Positions 12,201 through 24,096 of a stretch of 64,000 nucleotides of DNA are shown here, in pieces. Position 1 is the stretch's first letter. The number at the start of each line of letters is the position of its first letter. A program made the position numbers and the translations under genes. The DNA is taken from the NCBI GenBank assembly GCA_038501625.1, contig JAZAYU010000261.1:496001-560000 (forward strand), written 5' to 3'. The DNA is from Corbicula japonica. Lineage: Eukaryota; Mollusca; Bivalvia; Venerida; Cyrenidae. The notes beneath the pieces were generated by a model. That model saw only the letters and a list, made by a program, of their open reading frames with translations. It searched no databases and was not told the origin of the DNA.

Positions 12201-12601
12201 AAATGAAACTTCAAAGTGATCCATACTACACATCATTAATTTTATAGATTATGAGTAGAGGAACTGAGGCATAACAAAAGCTGTTTCAATCACATGACCC
12301 ACTGTTACTATTTAAAGATTTTGCAGGTTGTTACACAGCAGTTTCTCAAAACTGACAAAAGTTTCTCAAAACTAATCAAGTTTCTTTAGCACTAGACAAA
12401 AATATCCAAATGATATCTTGTGTTGATTTGATAGCGTGACCTATGAGCTTGTGAAAGCCTTTTAGTAGAAAACTGAAAGGGACCCAAATTTAATAAAAAA
12501 AATACCTGTTGAAATATCAGTCAACATCTGATGAACAAAGGTTCCATTGCATTTACAATAACCACTTTGTTTTTACCTATTGACCCCTTTTCTAAATGGA
12601 A
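9217..12601. other. Intron between first exons A and B
   Basis: Holds the AC microsatellite. Otherwise only short AT-rich open frames. A minus-strand MAISTVVS start at about 10717 ends in phase 0, which does not fit the shared acceptor. Confidence 0.5.
11158..11181 (+). repeat. (AC)12 microsatellite
   Basis: Uninterrupted AC dinucleotides within the anoctamin intron. Confidence 0.98.
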
Positions 12602-12712
12602 TATGACTGATATACTGTGCCATGAGGGACCAGTGTAGATCCAAATCAGCATGCACATCTGAACAGGCTAATCAGGATCTATGATGTTCTCTTCTTGGTC
12701 AGAAAGAAATGT
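12602..12712. mobile_element. TTAA-type MITE, half copy
   Basis: Only one arm pair remains: CCAGTGTAGATCCAAATCAG through CTAATCAGGATCTATG and CTTGGTCAGAAAGAAATG. Confidence 0.65.
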
Positions 12713-13468
12713 TGGGGGTTCATGTCTGCTTATAACTTAGGTTCATATGTTCCTAAGTACAAACACTTTTCGAGCTCCAGCATTCATTACTTTCCCACAC
12801 AAACTACTTTGAATGAATATAGAAATGTAAAGCTTGCTAGTTAAGTTAGTTCTAAACAAGCTTAAAAGAGAAAGCAACATTTCTTTAGCACATATGATAG
12901 AGAATTACACATATACTGCAGCACATTCACCAGCCATGTCTAAATATGCAGAACACACTGCTACATGAATTTAAACTAGAATTAAGTTGAATGCTTTTAA
13001 CGTGTGCAAAAGAAGAAAATGTCAGTGGAAAGGGAAGAAAGTGTGCCTCTTTTATTCAGAGTTCAATGTTTCATGCCCCTCCTTTAACGAGAACATACCT
13101 GGTTGAAAACAGATTCTGCCTTTTTGTAATTTCAGAATTATAAATCAGTGCGAGAGTAAGTTTTCCCTTATGGGTATTAAAAAGATGGATCTATGTATTC
13201 TTCTAGCAATTGAGTCTTCAGAAATAAGTAGAAAAACACTGACTATGGATCGCAAGTATACTCGTACTACTGCACTCTTGAACAAGTTAAACTGAACCTT
13301 TGTTATACATAATATACAGCTGGCATATTGTTGTAATAAACTTACTTTGTGAGCATAAGACCAACCTGACATGTCTCACAAAGCATGAAACATGATAATT
13401 GTAGAGAGATACCACTAGTGTCACACAGATTATTTATGAAATGGAATTTTACCAGGTTTATTTGTGAA

Positions 13469-13699
13469 TTAACCCTTTACTCCAAACATACGACTTTTAT
13501 CACATGGGTGAACAGTGTAGATCCAGATCTGCCAGCATATTCATGCTGTCTGATCAGGATCTGCATGGTTTGCTTTTGGTCAGAAGTAACCTTATGAATC
13601 AAAAAGTGAACAGTGTAGATCCTGATGAGACGTGCCCACAGATCTTGATCTACACTGTTCACCCTTGCCATAAAGGCGTATATGAGGAAAGAAGGGTTA
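13469..13699. mobile_element. TTAA-type palindromic MITE beside first exon A
   Basis: TTAACCCTTTACTCCAAACA to GAAAGAAGGGTTAG. Lies about 40 bp downstream of the donor of anoctamin exon A, so it sits in the first intron of that transcript. Confidence 0.8.
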
Positions 13700-13739
13700 G
13701 TCACAGCTGTATTTAGAGAGCATAGACATGTGATCTTAC

Positions 13740-13797
13740 TTTCAGCATCGTCTTCATCCTTCAGCATCTCCAACTTCACCTCATCTTCTGTTGCCAT
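13740..13797 (-). CDS. Anoctamin (TMEM16 family), alternative first coding exon A
   Basis: Most distal of three candidate first exons. ATG at 13797-13795 sits in a strong start context (GTCACCATGG). It encodes 19 residues, MATEDEVKLEMLKDEDDAE, plus one base, then a GTAAG donor at 13739-13735. Ending in phase 1, it can join the shared exon at 3559, which begins with two bases completing a codon. The peptide is very acidic, as is common for anoctamin N-termini. A TTAA-type MITE lies about 40 bp beyond the donor. The assignment rests on phase, start context and strand; transcript data would decide it. Confidence 0.6.
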
Positions 13798-14295
13798 GGT
13801 GACACCCGTCAAAGATCAATACTGAAGAAATACAACAAAAATTGCATGATAATAATCAGGACATAATTAAGGACTTGCAGAGGCTATATGGTGCAGAATT
13901 GTGAAGAAGGTTGACCAGATCATTATTTGACAGATAACTCATAACTTCAGCCGAGTGCAATAGTATTCTGTTCTGAACAGAAATATGAAGCAGATAGAAT
14001 AGTTTAGCCCGTGATGGAGTAGATTGTTAAGCCAGGTTTCATGTGAAATGGACCAACAATAACCAGACTCTCAAGTTTAAAATTTCCACACAAGCCAAAA
14101 GGAAAGCAAAATGCTAAAACACAAAAACAACTGAAAGAAGATACCAAAGACTAACACAGATAAATACCAACTCATATAATGTATACATGTTGAATTTTTA
14201 AGCATCATTTCAAAATTTGAACTATTCATGACTTCAGTAGATAATACTAGGACACTTAACAATGTTTACCAGCTATACATGTATCTTGTAACCCA

Positions 14296-14476
14296 TGTGT
14301 GATAAGTGCAGATACAGACCAGCCTGCACATCTGTGTTCTACACTGATTACTTTTTGGTCAGAAATAATCTAATCAATTTAAAAGTGACTAGTGTAGATT
14401 TTGATCAGACAATACAGATGTGCAGGAAGATCTGGATCAACGGATGTAAACTGTGTCCATGCAGCAAAGTGTTTAA
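14296..14476. mobile_element. TTAA-type MITE, diverged
   Basis: GTGCAGATACAGACCAGC to GATCTGGATCAACGG with CTTTTTGGTCAGAAATAATC in the middle. An extra half (CCAGTGTAGACCCTGACCAG to GGGTCTACACTGTC) follows at 14522-14586. Confidence 0.65.
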
Positions 14477-15564
14477 CACACTTGTGCATGGAGTGATGTT
14501 TGTAGCCCTGATCTGTCTGCACTGATACCAGTGTAGACCCTGACCAGCCTCCATATCCGTACATTCTATTCTGGGTCTACACTGTCATCTTCTCTATATT
14601 TTATTAAAACACCATGATTATAAACAATGAATAGACTGACCCTTACTTAAAATGAAACAAAACTTTCAAGAAAATGTATGGGTTAATGGTTCTATTAAAT
14701 ATGATTTATGTTGATAAAGGATGGTCAGATATACACTAAAGGTATGCAGAAAATTCGGTTGACTGACATTCATTTTTCTTTAAGATTTATAATCATCAGT
14801 ACATTAGAGTGTTATATTTCAAAACACTTTGCAGTTCTGTTGAATTCAAGAGATATTATATGACTGAACATCATTTAGAATGTAGGATATGATCATAATA
14901 TTATAATACTATCTTGTTGCACAGTGAAACTGTATCAAGTATTAAAAACTTGTCTTATCATTTCAATTTACATGTACCTGCATATAAAATCTGACAACCA
15001 TGTTTAATTCTTGTCTTAAGTTAAACTTGCCATTCAGTTTGTATACTAGCCAGATTCTAAATAAAACTGATGAGGGGGTGGAAACAATAAACCTCAACCA
15101 AGTTACATGAATGGGCAGAGATTAAAGGTAAACTGATTCATTTCAGAAACAGGCTAAAAACATATTTTTATTGTACAGGAATGCTCATGGACAAAAAAAT
15201 GAAAATTCCACTTCAACTTCAAACTATAATAAGGTATAGATTTCTTGCCCTAAGAGGCCAGTGCAGCCTATTCATATCAAATAACACAGACAATAGCAAT
15301 AAACAATTTAACAATTGTGGTGCACTGAAAAAAGTGAATGGCAATTTATCATTTTTATGATAATTTTAAAAACAAATATTCAAAATCAAATTTACAGGTA
15401 TGACAAGTACCACTAACATAAGCCATATTACTTTACAAGGGAGTGAACTTGTAGGCACATACTAACACTTGTCAAACATTAACTCCTACACTCCAATTAT
15501 CTATGACTGATCACAAAACTAACAAACTGACACTTGAAAGGTATTACCAATTTCCCATAACACT

Positions 15565-15761
15565 TTAAACCTTTCCTCCGTAAAAAACACATTTAGTGCA
15601 AGGTCAAACAGTTTAGATCCAGATCAGCCAGCACATCTGTGCCATCTGATAAGGATCTTAACTGTTCGTTTATATATTCATTATGTTAGATGTACCGGCT
15701 GATCTGGATCTACACTGGTCGCATAAGCATAAAAATGTGTATATATGGAGGAAAGGGTTAA
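15565..15761. mobile_element. TTAA-type palindromic MITE with both TTAA ends
   Basis: TTAAACCTTTCCTCCG to GGAGGAAAGGGTTAA, 197 bp, with a shorter centre than other copies. A second, older arm pair follows at about 15815-15930. Confidence 0.8.
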
Positions 15762-15814
15762 TCCATAAATATGCCTTTATTGTGTATCCATCCCTTTTAG
15801 ATTCATTAGGGTTT

Positions 15815-15930
15815 CGTATGATGCAACCAGTGTAGATCCAAGTTAGATGGTATGGATGTGCCAGCTGATCTGGATCTAAAATGGTTGCATATGTGATAAT
15901 ACCTGAATATAAATATAGAGTAAATGGTCA
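15815..15930. mobile_element. TTAA-type MITE, relic
   Basis: GATGCAACCAGTGTAGATCC and GCTGATCTGGATCTAAAATG mark an old arm pair without recognisable ends. Confidence 0.6.
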
Positions 15931-16058
15931 ATATTATACAGATTAAGTAATTACTTAAAGATCTTAATTATTAATTATAATCATTCTTTGTATTTAAAAC
16001 ACCCAAATGTAAAAAGTGCATGTTTATTCTATGGAAAAAGGGTATGTTAATTCTTACG

Positions 16059-16275
16059 TAACCCTTTAATTGATACAGGTTTTATCACATGTTTCAACAG
16101 TGCAGATCCAGATCAGATTGCACTTTGGTCTCAAATAACCTAAAGCTTTATAGCTAATGTTATTTTATGTTGACTAATACCGACAGTAAATAAAATTTGT
16201 ATTGTATTGAATAGTCTAGATTCTGTGCAGATGAGATTGCCCATGGATAAAAGCCATATGGAGTAAGGCTTTACT
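16059..16275. mobile_element. TTAA-type MITE, diverged
   Basis: GTAACCCTTTAATTG at the left, CAGTGCAGATCCAGATCAGA inside, and CCATATGGAGTAAGGC at the right. The right arm is heavily changed. Confidence 0.6.
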
Positions 16276-18032
16276 TAGAGTACCATCACATGAAATGACA
16301 TTCTCAGATTTTTGAAAAGCAAGTAAGGATTTCTTGTTAAAATATTTAAAAAGCATTGTACTCAAATTTGTATTGTAGTGTAATATTAAAACGATGCATT
16401 CAGCAAAGAAGCAAACATCAATCTGTTGTTAACATCACTTTTTGGTAATGGAGGTTATGTTTACTAGGCATGTGGTACTAAAGTTACTTGCTTTCGAAAA
16501 CATCAGAAACTGGCAATGTAAAGGTTTACAGGATATGGAAAATGGCATCAAACAAAATTTGAAATTCAAGTACCAGAATTTGTAAATGTAAATTGTATCA
16601 ACAAAAGTGCTATACATACAATGAAGCTTATAACTTACATTTATAAGTTAAATTTCCTCTGTTTAAGTCAACCGTTATATTTTAATTTAAACTCCAAAAT
16701 GTTACTTCACAATCCACAGGTTGTAGAAGATCATGATTTAAACCACTAGCATAATATATTAATCATGATAAAGGTAAAAGGTTATGAAGCCATGTTTGCC
16801 CATACAAGAGCTGTCAAGTAAGCACATTCCATTACGTGTTAATCTACCTGGTTGAAAATGTTGACATATGCACCTAATGTTCTTCACCAGACTATAAATT
16901 GCCACAGGCACTGTAATAATAATTGATTTCGACCAACCTGTCTTCCGTGTCAGTATTATAGACAGTTTAAATACTAAAGAACAACCAAGCGAAAATTGGT
17001 GGACACCTGAAGTGGTACATGTATAATATTATTATCAGTCTACAATCTTTCAGTTATTGATCGATCTTTATTGAAAAGGGTCATTGAAAAATGTTAACCA
17101 AATACAACTTTGCATATCAAGCTGCCATTATTATCCATATAAACCTGGTTATAAAAGTCTGCTCAGAAAATTTTAGTGAAAATTATTTATGAAATCTTTC
17201 AAGCTAAACTGAAAGATTGTGGCAAACACAGGCCAGTGAGAACACTATTGAGTTAAGCTTATCTGCAGATCTATGACTTCTCTATCATTCATGTTGTTTT
17301 TAAAGTATTTCTTATAAATTCACAGAAAAAAGCAGGAATACCTTAAAAAAGCTGCTGTTGTTCACAGTAAAAAGTCCATCAGAATACACAATCCAAATGT
17401 ATCGTCACCTTCTGTGTGTGTATTTAAAACATGTGTACACCAATGCTCATTCAGGCGTCAGACGTAGTCTTCCACTTCAACACAGGGCAATCCGTACATA
17501 ATAATGAAGCAATCTGCCACCTGAAAAATATTACACTGGCTAATTATGAATATAATACAGTTTTATGGACCTTGCATGTGATCAGGGCATTTTAATTAAC
17601 ACAAGATTCTCAACCTGCTCTGCTAAAAAATTGTTACATTTCAGTCAAATTTCTCCATATGATATATCCCATCTTATTTATTTACAGATAGTGAAAACAA
17701 TTATTCTTCATAAAAGATGAAAATTAAATGGCACCTTGAAAAGTGAAACAGAATTAGAAATTAAAAATAGGGCACTCTGTCTAAAATAGAACATTTACAT
17801 TTATTATATACTTGTATTACCATGATAATGGCTATAGACGAGGGGTGCTGAGCATGAACCTATAAGCTACATGATAATCCTTCATGTGAAAATAAAACTT
17901 ACGTACACACAATAAGATCTTCTTTAAAACTAAATTAGACACTCACCACAGTAACATCAGTTAAATCATAAAACATAATCACCAAGTGAAAATATATGAT
18001 TCAAGTGCATGTTGTTAAGCATGCAATTTAGT
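16276..18032. other. 5' flank of the anoctamin gene, nothing recognised
   Basis: No coding blocks or clear repeats found. The promoter for exon A would lie between 13.8 kb and here. Confidence 0.5.
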
Positions 18033-19024
18033 CACTGGGCTGTTTAAAAAAAAATGGCTAGAAAAGTGAAAAAATAGTGAAATATTTAAAATTCATAAAA
18101 ATCAAATTAAATCAAAGAATTTTAATTTATGTGCTTAAAATACAACTATTACTGTTTCTTATTATTTAAATGTGTATTTCTGTTAAAATACATGTTGAAG
18201 CATCAAATATAAGTGCTTTAGAACTTGTGGTATTGCATAAAGATAAAAAATTTGTATTGTTAAGAAAGTGTGTCACACTCCTGACAACCACATAAGTGCA
18301 GTGTACTCAAAAATGTTTCACTAAGGCCATTCCTGTTTGTTATAATTTAACAAAACATGATATATACTTCTAGGAAAAAACATGCCCTTGTTTTCATGTA
18401 AAGGATATGTTGACAGAATATTGCAATATGTGCATAATGTCACACTCCTGACAAATTTAGCTGACATTTTCTGAAGGGATCTGCAGACAAATATAATTTC
18501 AATAGAGGTGATAATATTATAATTTTTGCATCTAGAAACATAAAACTTAATGATAAACAAAACATTTCTTATGTACTATTAATCTTTAAAGTCCTATAAA
18601 TTTATAAAGCAAAGATCTATTGATTTTCTTGAGGTATTTTCTAATCTACCACGCTTGACTTAATAGCATAAATTTTGATTACTTTAAGTTTAATATGCTT
18701 AAGTTTATCATTATTTGATGCCTAATGAATGCAGATTTTAATAAAACAACACTAAAACTTATCTTTACTCAAGCTTTTTGTAAAATAATGGCTTGAACAA
18801 ATGTGATTTTAAAAAGTGTCACACTTTTTTGTCACACTCCTGACATTTTTTGCGCATTATTTTAGAATATTTTTTTAACGGATGGTGCTATTTTGATGAA
18901 ACTTCATAAATCTTTAAAGGGCATGATGAGACACCTCTGCAAAGTAGGAAAATGGAAGTAACTGTTTGTTGTACATTTTTATAACAGGAAAACCCAAACC
19001 AGCCATTTTTTTGAAACAGCCCCA
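18033..19024. mobile_element. 1-kb inverted-repeat element with recurring GTCACACTCCTGACA
   Basis: The left end CACTGGGCTGTTTAAAAAAA (18033-18061, continuing AATGGCTAG) matches the reverse complement of the right end, AGTGGGGCTGTTTCAAAAAA then ATGGCTG (18999-19024). Inside, GTCACACTCCTGACA occurs at about 18268, 18440 and 18831, all on the plus strand. No coding capacity was seen. The superfamily is not clear to me; no clean target-site duplication was found. Confidence 0.6.
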
Positions 19025-19705
19025 CTACAACAGCAATAGACATGATAAATCAATACATAAAGAATCACTACATACAGTGTTCAAGTAAAATGTTGTTTTC
19101 TATCCCCACTCTCCAACCTGTAATTGTAATATAATTTTTGAAGATGAGTTTGTAGAATTTTCATTTAATTATAGTCATATCTTAATTGTTGTTGTGCTAA
19201 AGGTCAAGGTATTAAAGGCCCTCTTCAATCCTCATTGCAGTGTCATCAGTAAAACCTAAAAACATTGAAATCTCTGTAACTACTAAATGCAGTTCAATAA
19301 AATTCTTCCCAAAAAATCATTGAAATAATAATGTATGTTTTACATACATTAAGAAAAGTTAGAACAGCAGAAAAAGACAGAAACGATATAAAGTAGCAAA
19401 AATTCGGTATTCAGTAAGTGGTAGTAAGCGTGTATATGAAATATATTCTAAATTAACCACATTCTATTCTTGGTTTTACCTTGGATCACGTGTGAAATGC
19501 AACAATCACGTACCATTCCTCGTGTCCCTAACTATGGTAGGTTGATTTGTCAACATGTTTCTTTTCCTATGGAGCTTTGAGAACACATTATTTGCCCTTA
19601 TTTGTTAGATTATATATTGAGCAATGAAAAAAATGTAAAATAAAAATCATTAAGATTTTAATCTTTAACATATATCGAGTATTTACTTGTCCTGATTTTT
19701 AAAAT

Positions 19706-21274
19706 AAGATACGTTACGCCACTGTGGCCCTACTCTATGTCGTAGCGATATGTATGACGGCTATCAGTAACATCGTTTTCTAAACAAGTAGTCACTTCAA
19801 CTAAAAATAGTAAGATTAATCCCTGGATAATGTCTCGAAAAATTACTACACCAAGTTCTTGGCGGTGGCTGGAATTATTCAAATTTTTTCATAAGATACG
19901 TTACGAGGCATTTCAGCTTTACCATCAAAACTGTTCATTACTCTTAACTGAAATCACTAAAAAATAATTGCTGTAAGAATTACAAATTTCCATAACATAA
20001 TTATAAGTTTAAATCAAATGTTGATAAATTACTGTAACTAAATATGTTTAATGCACATAAGATACGTTCAAATAAGATATAATCAAAGGCGCATCTGCCC
20101 TGCATAGAAAATTTGTATGTTGACATATGGCAGAACCATGTGGTTGTTCGTTTTGCTTACATTTTAACAGATTTTACAGCGGGAAAGTGTATATTTAAAA
20201 TTTTGAAAAGGTTCTACAGACAACAGGTAGGTGGTGCTTTTAATGACTTTTGTAGACAGTTTTAGGCATTTATTATTTTACATTTACTATATTTGCAGTA
20301 AGATATACCACAATAACATATTTTAAGGGTACTTTCGATAGTAAACACTACTATGATACTGAAACTATCGTAACGTATCTGATAAAATGTTACGTATTTT
20401 ATCACATCTGTTTGTGCAATTTTGTCTTTATTATGTAAATCTGATGACAATTTTTGCTGTATTTAGGTTTTAAACATTGTATTTTATCTTAGTAATACAA
20501 TAAATGAACAAAAGAAGGCTCGATATGTGTCATGCATAGCATAACGTATCTTACTTTTTCGTAACGTATCTTACTAATTTTCGTTCCAATGCTTTTCTTT
20601 TTTTAAACATAAATATAAAGTCTCAAAAGGTATAAAACGCTTGTCGATATTTTATTCATCGAAAAGAAAGACATTTGCTGCATTAAACAAATGATATGTT
20701 TGCCTATATATATATTAAAATACTTTGCGTAACAGCAATTTTTCAAACACAGAAAAACTAGTCAGATAGTTTGTTTAAATATATTTGAAAAAGTTTTATG
20801 TTGAATCAGTTAATGTTTCTGTTGTCTTGCAACACGTTATAAGCATCATTTCAATGCACTTCATACAAGTTTAACAAGTTATATGCCAAGTAAAGAAGAT
20901 GGCGTCAGATACGTTACAGTTTCATTTGTTCACTTTCCTCTCAAAAATTTAAATTGATTATGTTTGATATGCATTCAGTGTTTTCGTCCTTATGTAACTA
21001 CCGTATCCGTACATAAAATATAAGTTTTTGACATGTCTATGTCTTTAAGTAATCTTGTTATATGAAATAAAATGCAATGTTATTTTAAAAGTCTGGAAAA
21101 TTTTCAATCACAAGGATTTGGGCTAAAGTTATTAGCAGAACTAGATCATCCGTTGCCTTATTATGATTTTATATACTGAAGAACTATCTTGCAATTGCTT
21201 TTATTAAGTAGACATGCTATTGTGTGCTGTTGTGTTAACAGTGATGGACATATAAGTGTCGTAACGTATTTTAC
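19706..21274. repeat. Cluster of AAGATACGTTACG motifs, both orientations
   Basis: Forward copies at 19706-19718, 19893-19905, 20059-20070 (last bases changed) and 20908-20917 (core). Reverse copies at 20369-20380, 20542-20554, 20560-20574 and 21260-21274 (one change). A related ATGTTACGTATTTTATC lies at 20388-20404. No coding gene or tandem period explains the spacing. Possible inverted ends are CGTGTCCCTAAC near 19528 and CACGTGTCCCCAAAC near 21330-21345 (reverse complement), so it may be a non-autonomous transposon with internal binding sites. Confidence 0.6.
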
Positions 21275-21345
21275 TTTGAATTTTGACATTATCTTTTCAA
21301 CTTACAGTAAAGTTATATTTTGGTCCTGTTTGGGGACACGTGACA

Positions 21346-22291
21346 TTGATTTGAATGGTTTATATGTTGTACTATCTGGCATTGTTAATAAAATTCAGTT
21401 ATGCAACAGGTGATTTTTGGTTGTATGTGCATTCTTATATGTACCTTTTTGCATAGAATGAACGACCTAAGAGATAAATGACTTGCACCTGAATCACAAC
21501 TTGATTTAAATTATGTGGTGCCAATGGCAATGTCTCAGTAATTCCAACCCAAACACAGACCCATTTTGACTTTTTTAGATATTTGTGTTACGTTTATGGG
21601 CTGCTATCGTATATATGGCAAGATGCCCTTATACACTATTACTAGAATTAGTGTCACATCACATGCATCATAATGCCGTTAAGGCGTTAATGGCAGTTTA
21701 TTGATGCCTTTGAACTGTGCTGATTCACTGAGTTAATTAGAACAGAATACTAAAAATCTTCTCAATTAAAATGTACACGAATATCTGTAAAACATCATGG
21801 TGTTTATTTACCTCAGTTTGATTCGATACCGGCAAAAATATCTCTTTAAAATATAAATCCGTGCAAATTCCATAAAAGAAATGCTGCTGATGCTGATACA
21901 GGGGAAGTAACTCTTGTGGCGAAATTCTTTTTTGTGTTTAATGTTCTTTCGGTCTAACAAAATTATCGACATCCGGTGTAAACAAAACGAATTTCTCAAA
22001 TATTTCCCACAAATTAAGGTGTCGGTAAATTGTAAATGCATAAAGGTAATATTTTTTTCATTTTTGGTGATGCAGCTTGTTACATGATAATGTAGTGAGC
22101 TTGCATGACAATTATGAAATTGTGCCCTACTCTGGAATCCAGACTCAGAGTGTCAGTCCATGTGATATGCCTTGGTTGTAGTTGAAAATTATCAACCATA
22201 ATTAGCACTTTTTATCAAGCATTTTTTATTTAATCTTTTGAAGAAAATATTATTTATTAAATAAGTAGCAAACAATGCTTAATAAATGTTT
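21346..22291. other. Intergenic, nothing firm
   Basis: ATGCATAAAG before a GTAATA donor-like site at about 22036-22050 could be a tiny plus-strand first exon, but its phase does not match the exon at 30893. Confidence 0.4.
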
Positions 22292-22416
22292 GGAAGTGTC
22301 TCCTCGTCCGGCTGCTGGTTGAGGAGACTTGTAGAGTAGGAGACTGTACATCTACATCTACATCTATGTTTATACGTCATGCTGTCAAAATTGACACTTC
22401 AATGACGGTGTGCACG

Positions 22417-22424
22417 TATATAAG
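22417..22424 (+). promoter_or_regulatory. TATA-box-like site inside the candidate element
   Basis: TATATAAG about 125 bp inside the left end, preceding an A-rich stretch and a GC-richer segment (22467-22664) with a 65-codon open frame. Possible element promoter; sequence match only. Confidence 0.25.
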
Positions 22425-22886
22425 AGTAACTGTTTTTAGAAGAAAGAAGAATCAAAGAAGGAAAAAGTGATAGACCCAGCTGCTTTTTGCTCCATCAGGG
22501 AGAGACCAGTCCAGCTTCCGTGGCGGTACCAGGGCACGAGGCCCCGCTGGCATAGCTCAATCCTGTCATTTACAAGTAGGACTGTCTCCTCGTCTGGCTC
22601 TGGTCAAGGAGGCTATAAGGGTACTATTTTCTCCTCGACCGGATCCGTATTGGATTATAATTAGGTTCCTTATAATAAACATCACTGTTTGATATTGCAT
22701 TTTTTGAAATTAGTGTCTAAACAACACTTTTGATACCAAAAATGACTGTTTATATACCATGCACTCAGTCCGTAACAAATTATAAATGAAGATCGTTTTA
22801 TGTTGGATCCTTTTTTACTCATGTAAGTACCACCTCATGTCAGTGATCAATAAGTAAAACTATGTGTTTATTTTATAATTTATATA

Positions 22887-24096
22887 CACTGCGTACTCTT
22901 TATAACGCGGTCCGTTTAAGGTCGCGGTCCATTAAAACGCGGTCGCACCTTGGATCCCCTATTTTTTTTAAAGTGCAATTATTGACCATCACCATGAAAC
23001 GGCAAATAAATCAAATCGGAAGTCATTTTTGATCCTAAAACGGCAAATAAATTGAAACTGGAAGTCATAATTGTAACATGCACATAAATGACACACACAT
23101 TTTGTCCCTAAAACAACCCTGTTTTAACACCTTTCCCAGCGACAGATATCAACCCGAGGCAAACTTGTGAATGCATACTTACTGCTAATCATTGATCCAT
23201 TACTAAATTTGATTGTCTCTATAATTATCACATAATCCGCACAATTCAAAAAGAAACAAAAAATTATTCCCAATCATGTTTTAAAACCTGTCTGTAGTTC
23301 ATTGAAGTAGATTTTGCTTTGATCCGCCTTCCTGTTAATTTCATGGAGGTTGCATTTTTTGACAGGAAGTATGTTGCATTTTTTGACAGGAAGTATGGAG
23401 GTAAACAGCGATAATATCTGTCAATGAAATGCAACTTCAAAGAGAAATGTCGGCTCGTATCAAGACTGTGTTGTTTTGTTGGCTCTGCTATGAAATCGTT
23501 TGATCTACAAGAAGTGTGTACTGACATTTGACATTTTTTAGCTGGTTTAAGTTGGTTGATGATGCAATAATACTGAAATATTATACTGGAGATAAAATTA
23601 GGATGTAATAAATTTATAAATTATGGAATATTTTCACGATGGTTAGTGTTTAAATATTTATTTTTTTTACATTTATGTTCGTAAATGTCAGAGTTTGTGT
23701 CATAAAATAATTAAAATTTCTGCAAGCATCTAAACAAACTAGATATACGGTCTTTAATTCCATTACAATAATTTAAGGCCAATCCGATTTTGATCTTGGT
23801 GTTATTAGTCAGTCTCTTGCTGTTTTGCACTTTTTCTGTTTGAAATTTGGTAATTGTGTGTCTTGTAAGAAATATCATTTGTCGAATATAGTGTGGGGAA
23901 TAGACTTTACATGGAATTACGAATAATCTCGTTAATTGTGTATTAGGTAGTATGTTTGCGCAGGAAAATCAGGTCTTGTATTTTTCGCGGGAAAATCGGG
24001 AAATGTATTTTGCGCGGTAAAATATAATGCGGTTTCACTTATTAACGCGGTCGGGATGATGGACCCGCTATACTGCGTTAAAAAGAGACTGCCGTG
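22887..24096. mobile_element. TA-flanked pogo/Tigger-like non-autonomous element, 1.2 kb
   Basis: Left CACTGCGTACTCTTTATAAC (then GCGG) and inverted right CACGGCAGTCTCTTTTTAAC (then GC). TA outside both ends (22885-22886, 24097-24098). Several ACGCGGTC steps follow inward at both ends, as in pogo/Tigger elements. No intact transposase. Confidence 0.7.
23349..23396 (+). repeat. 24-bp tandem duplication
   Basis: GTTGCATTTTTTGACAGGAA (then GTAT) twice in direct succession, inside the pogo-like element. Confidence 0.9.
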
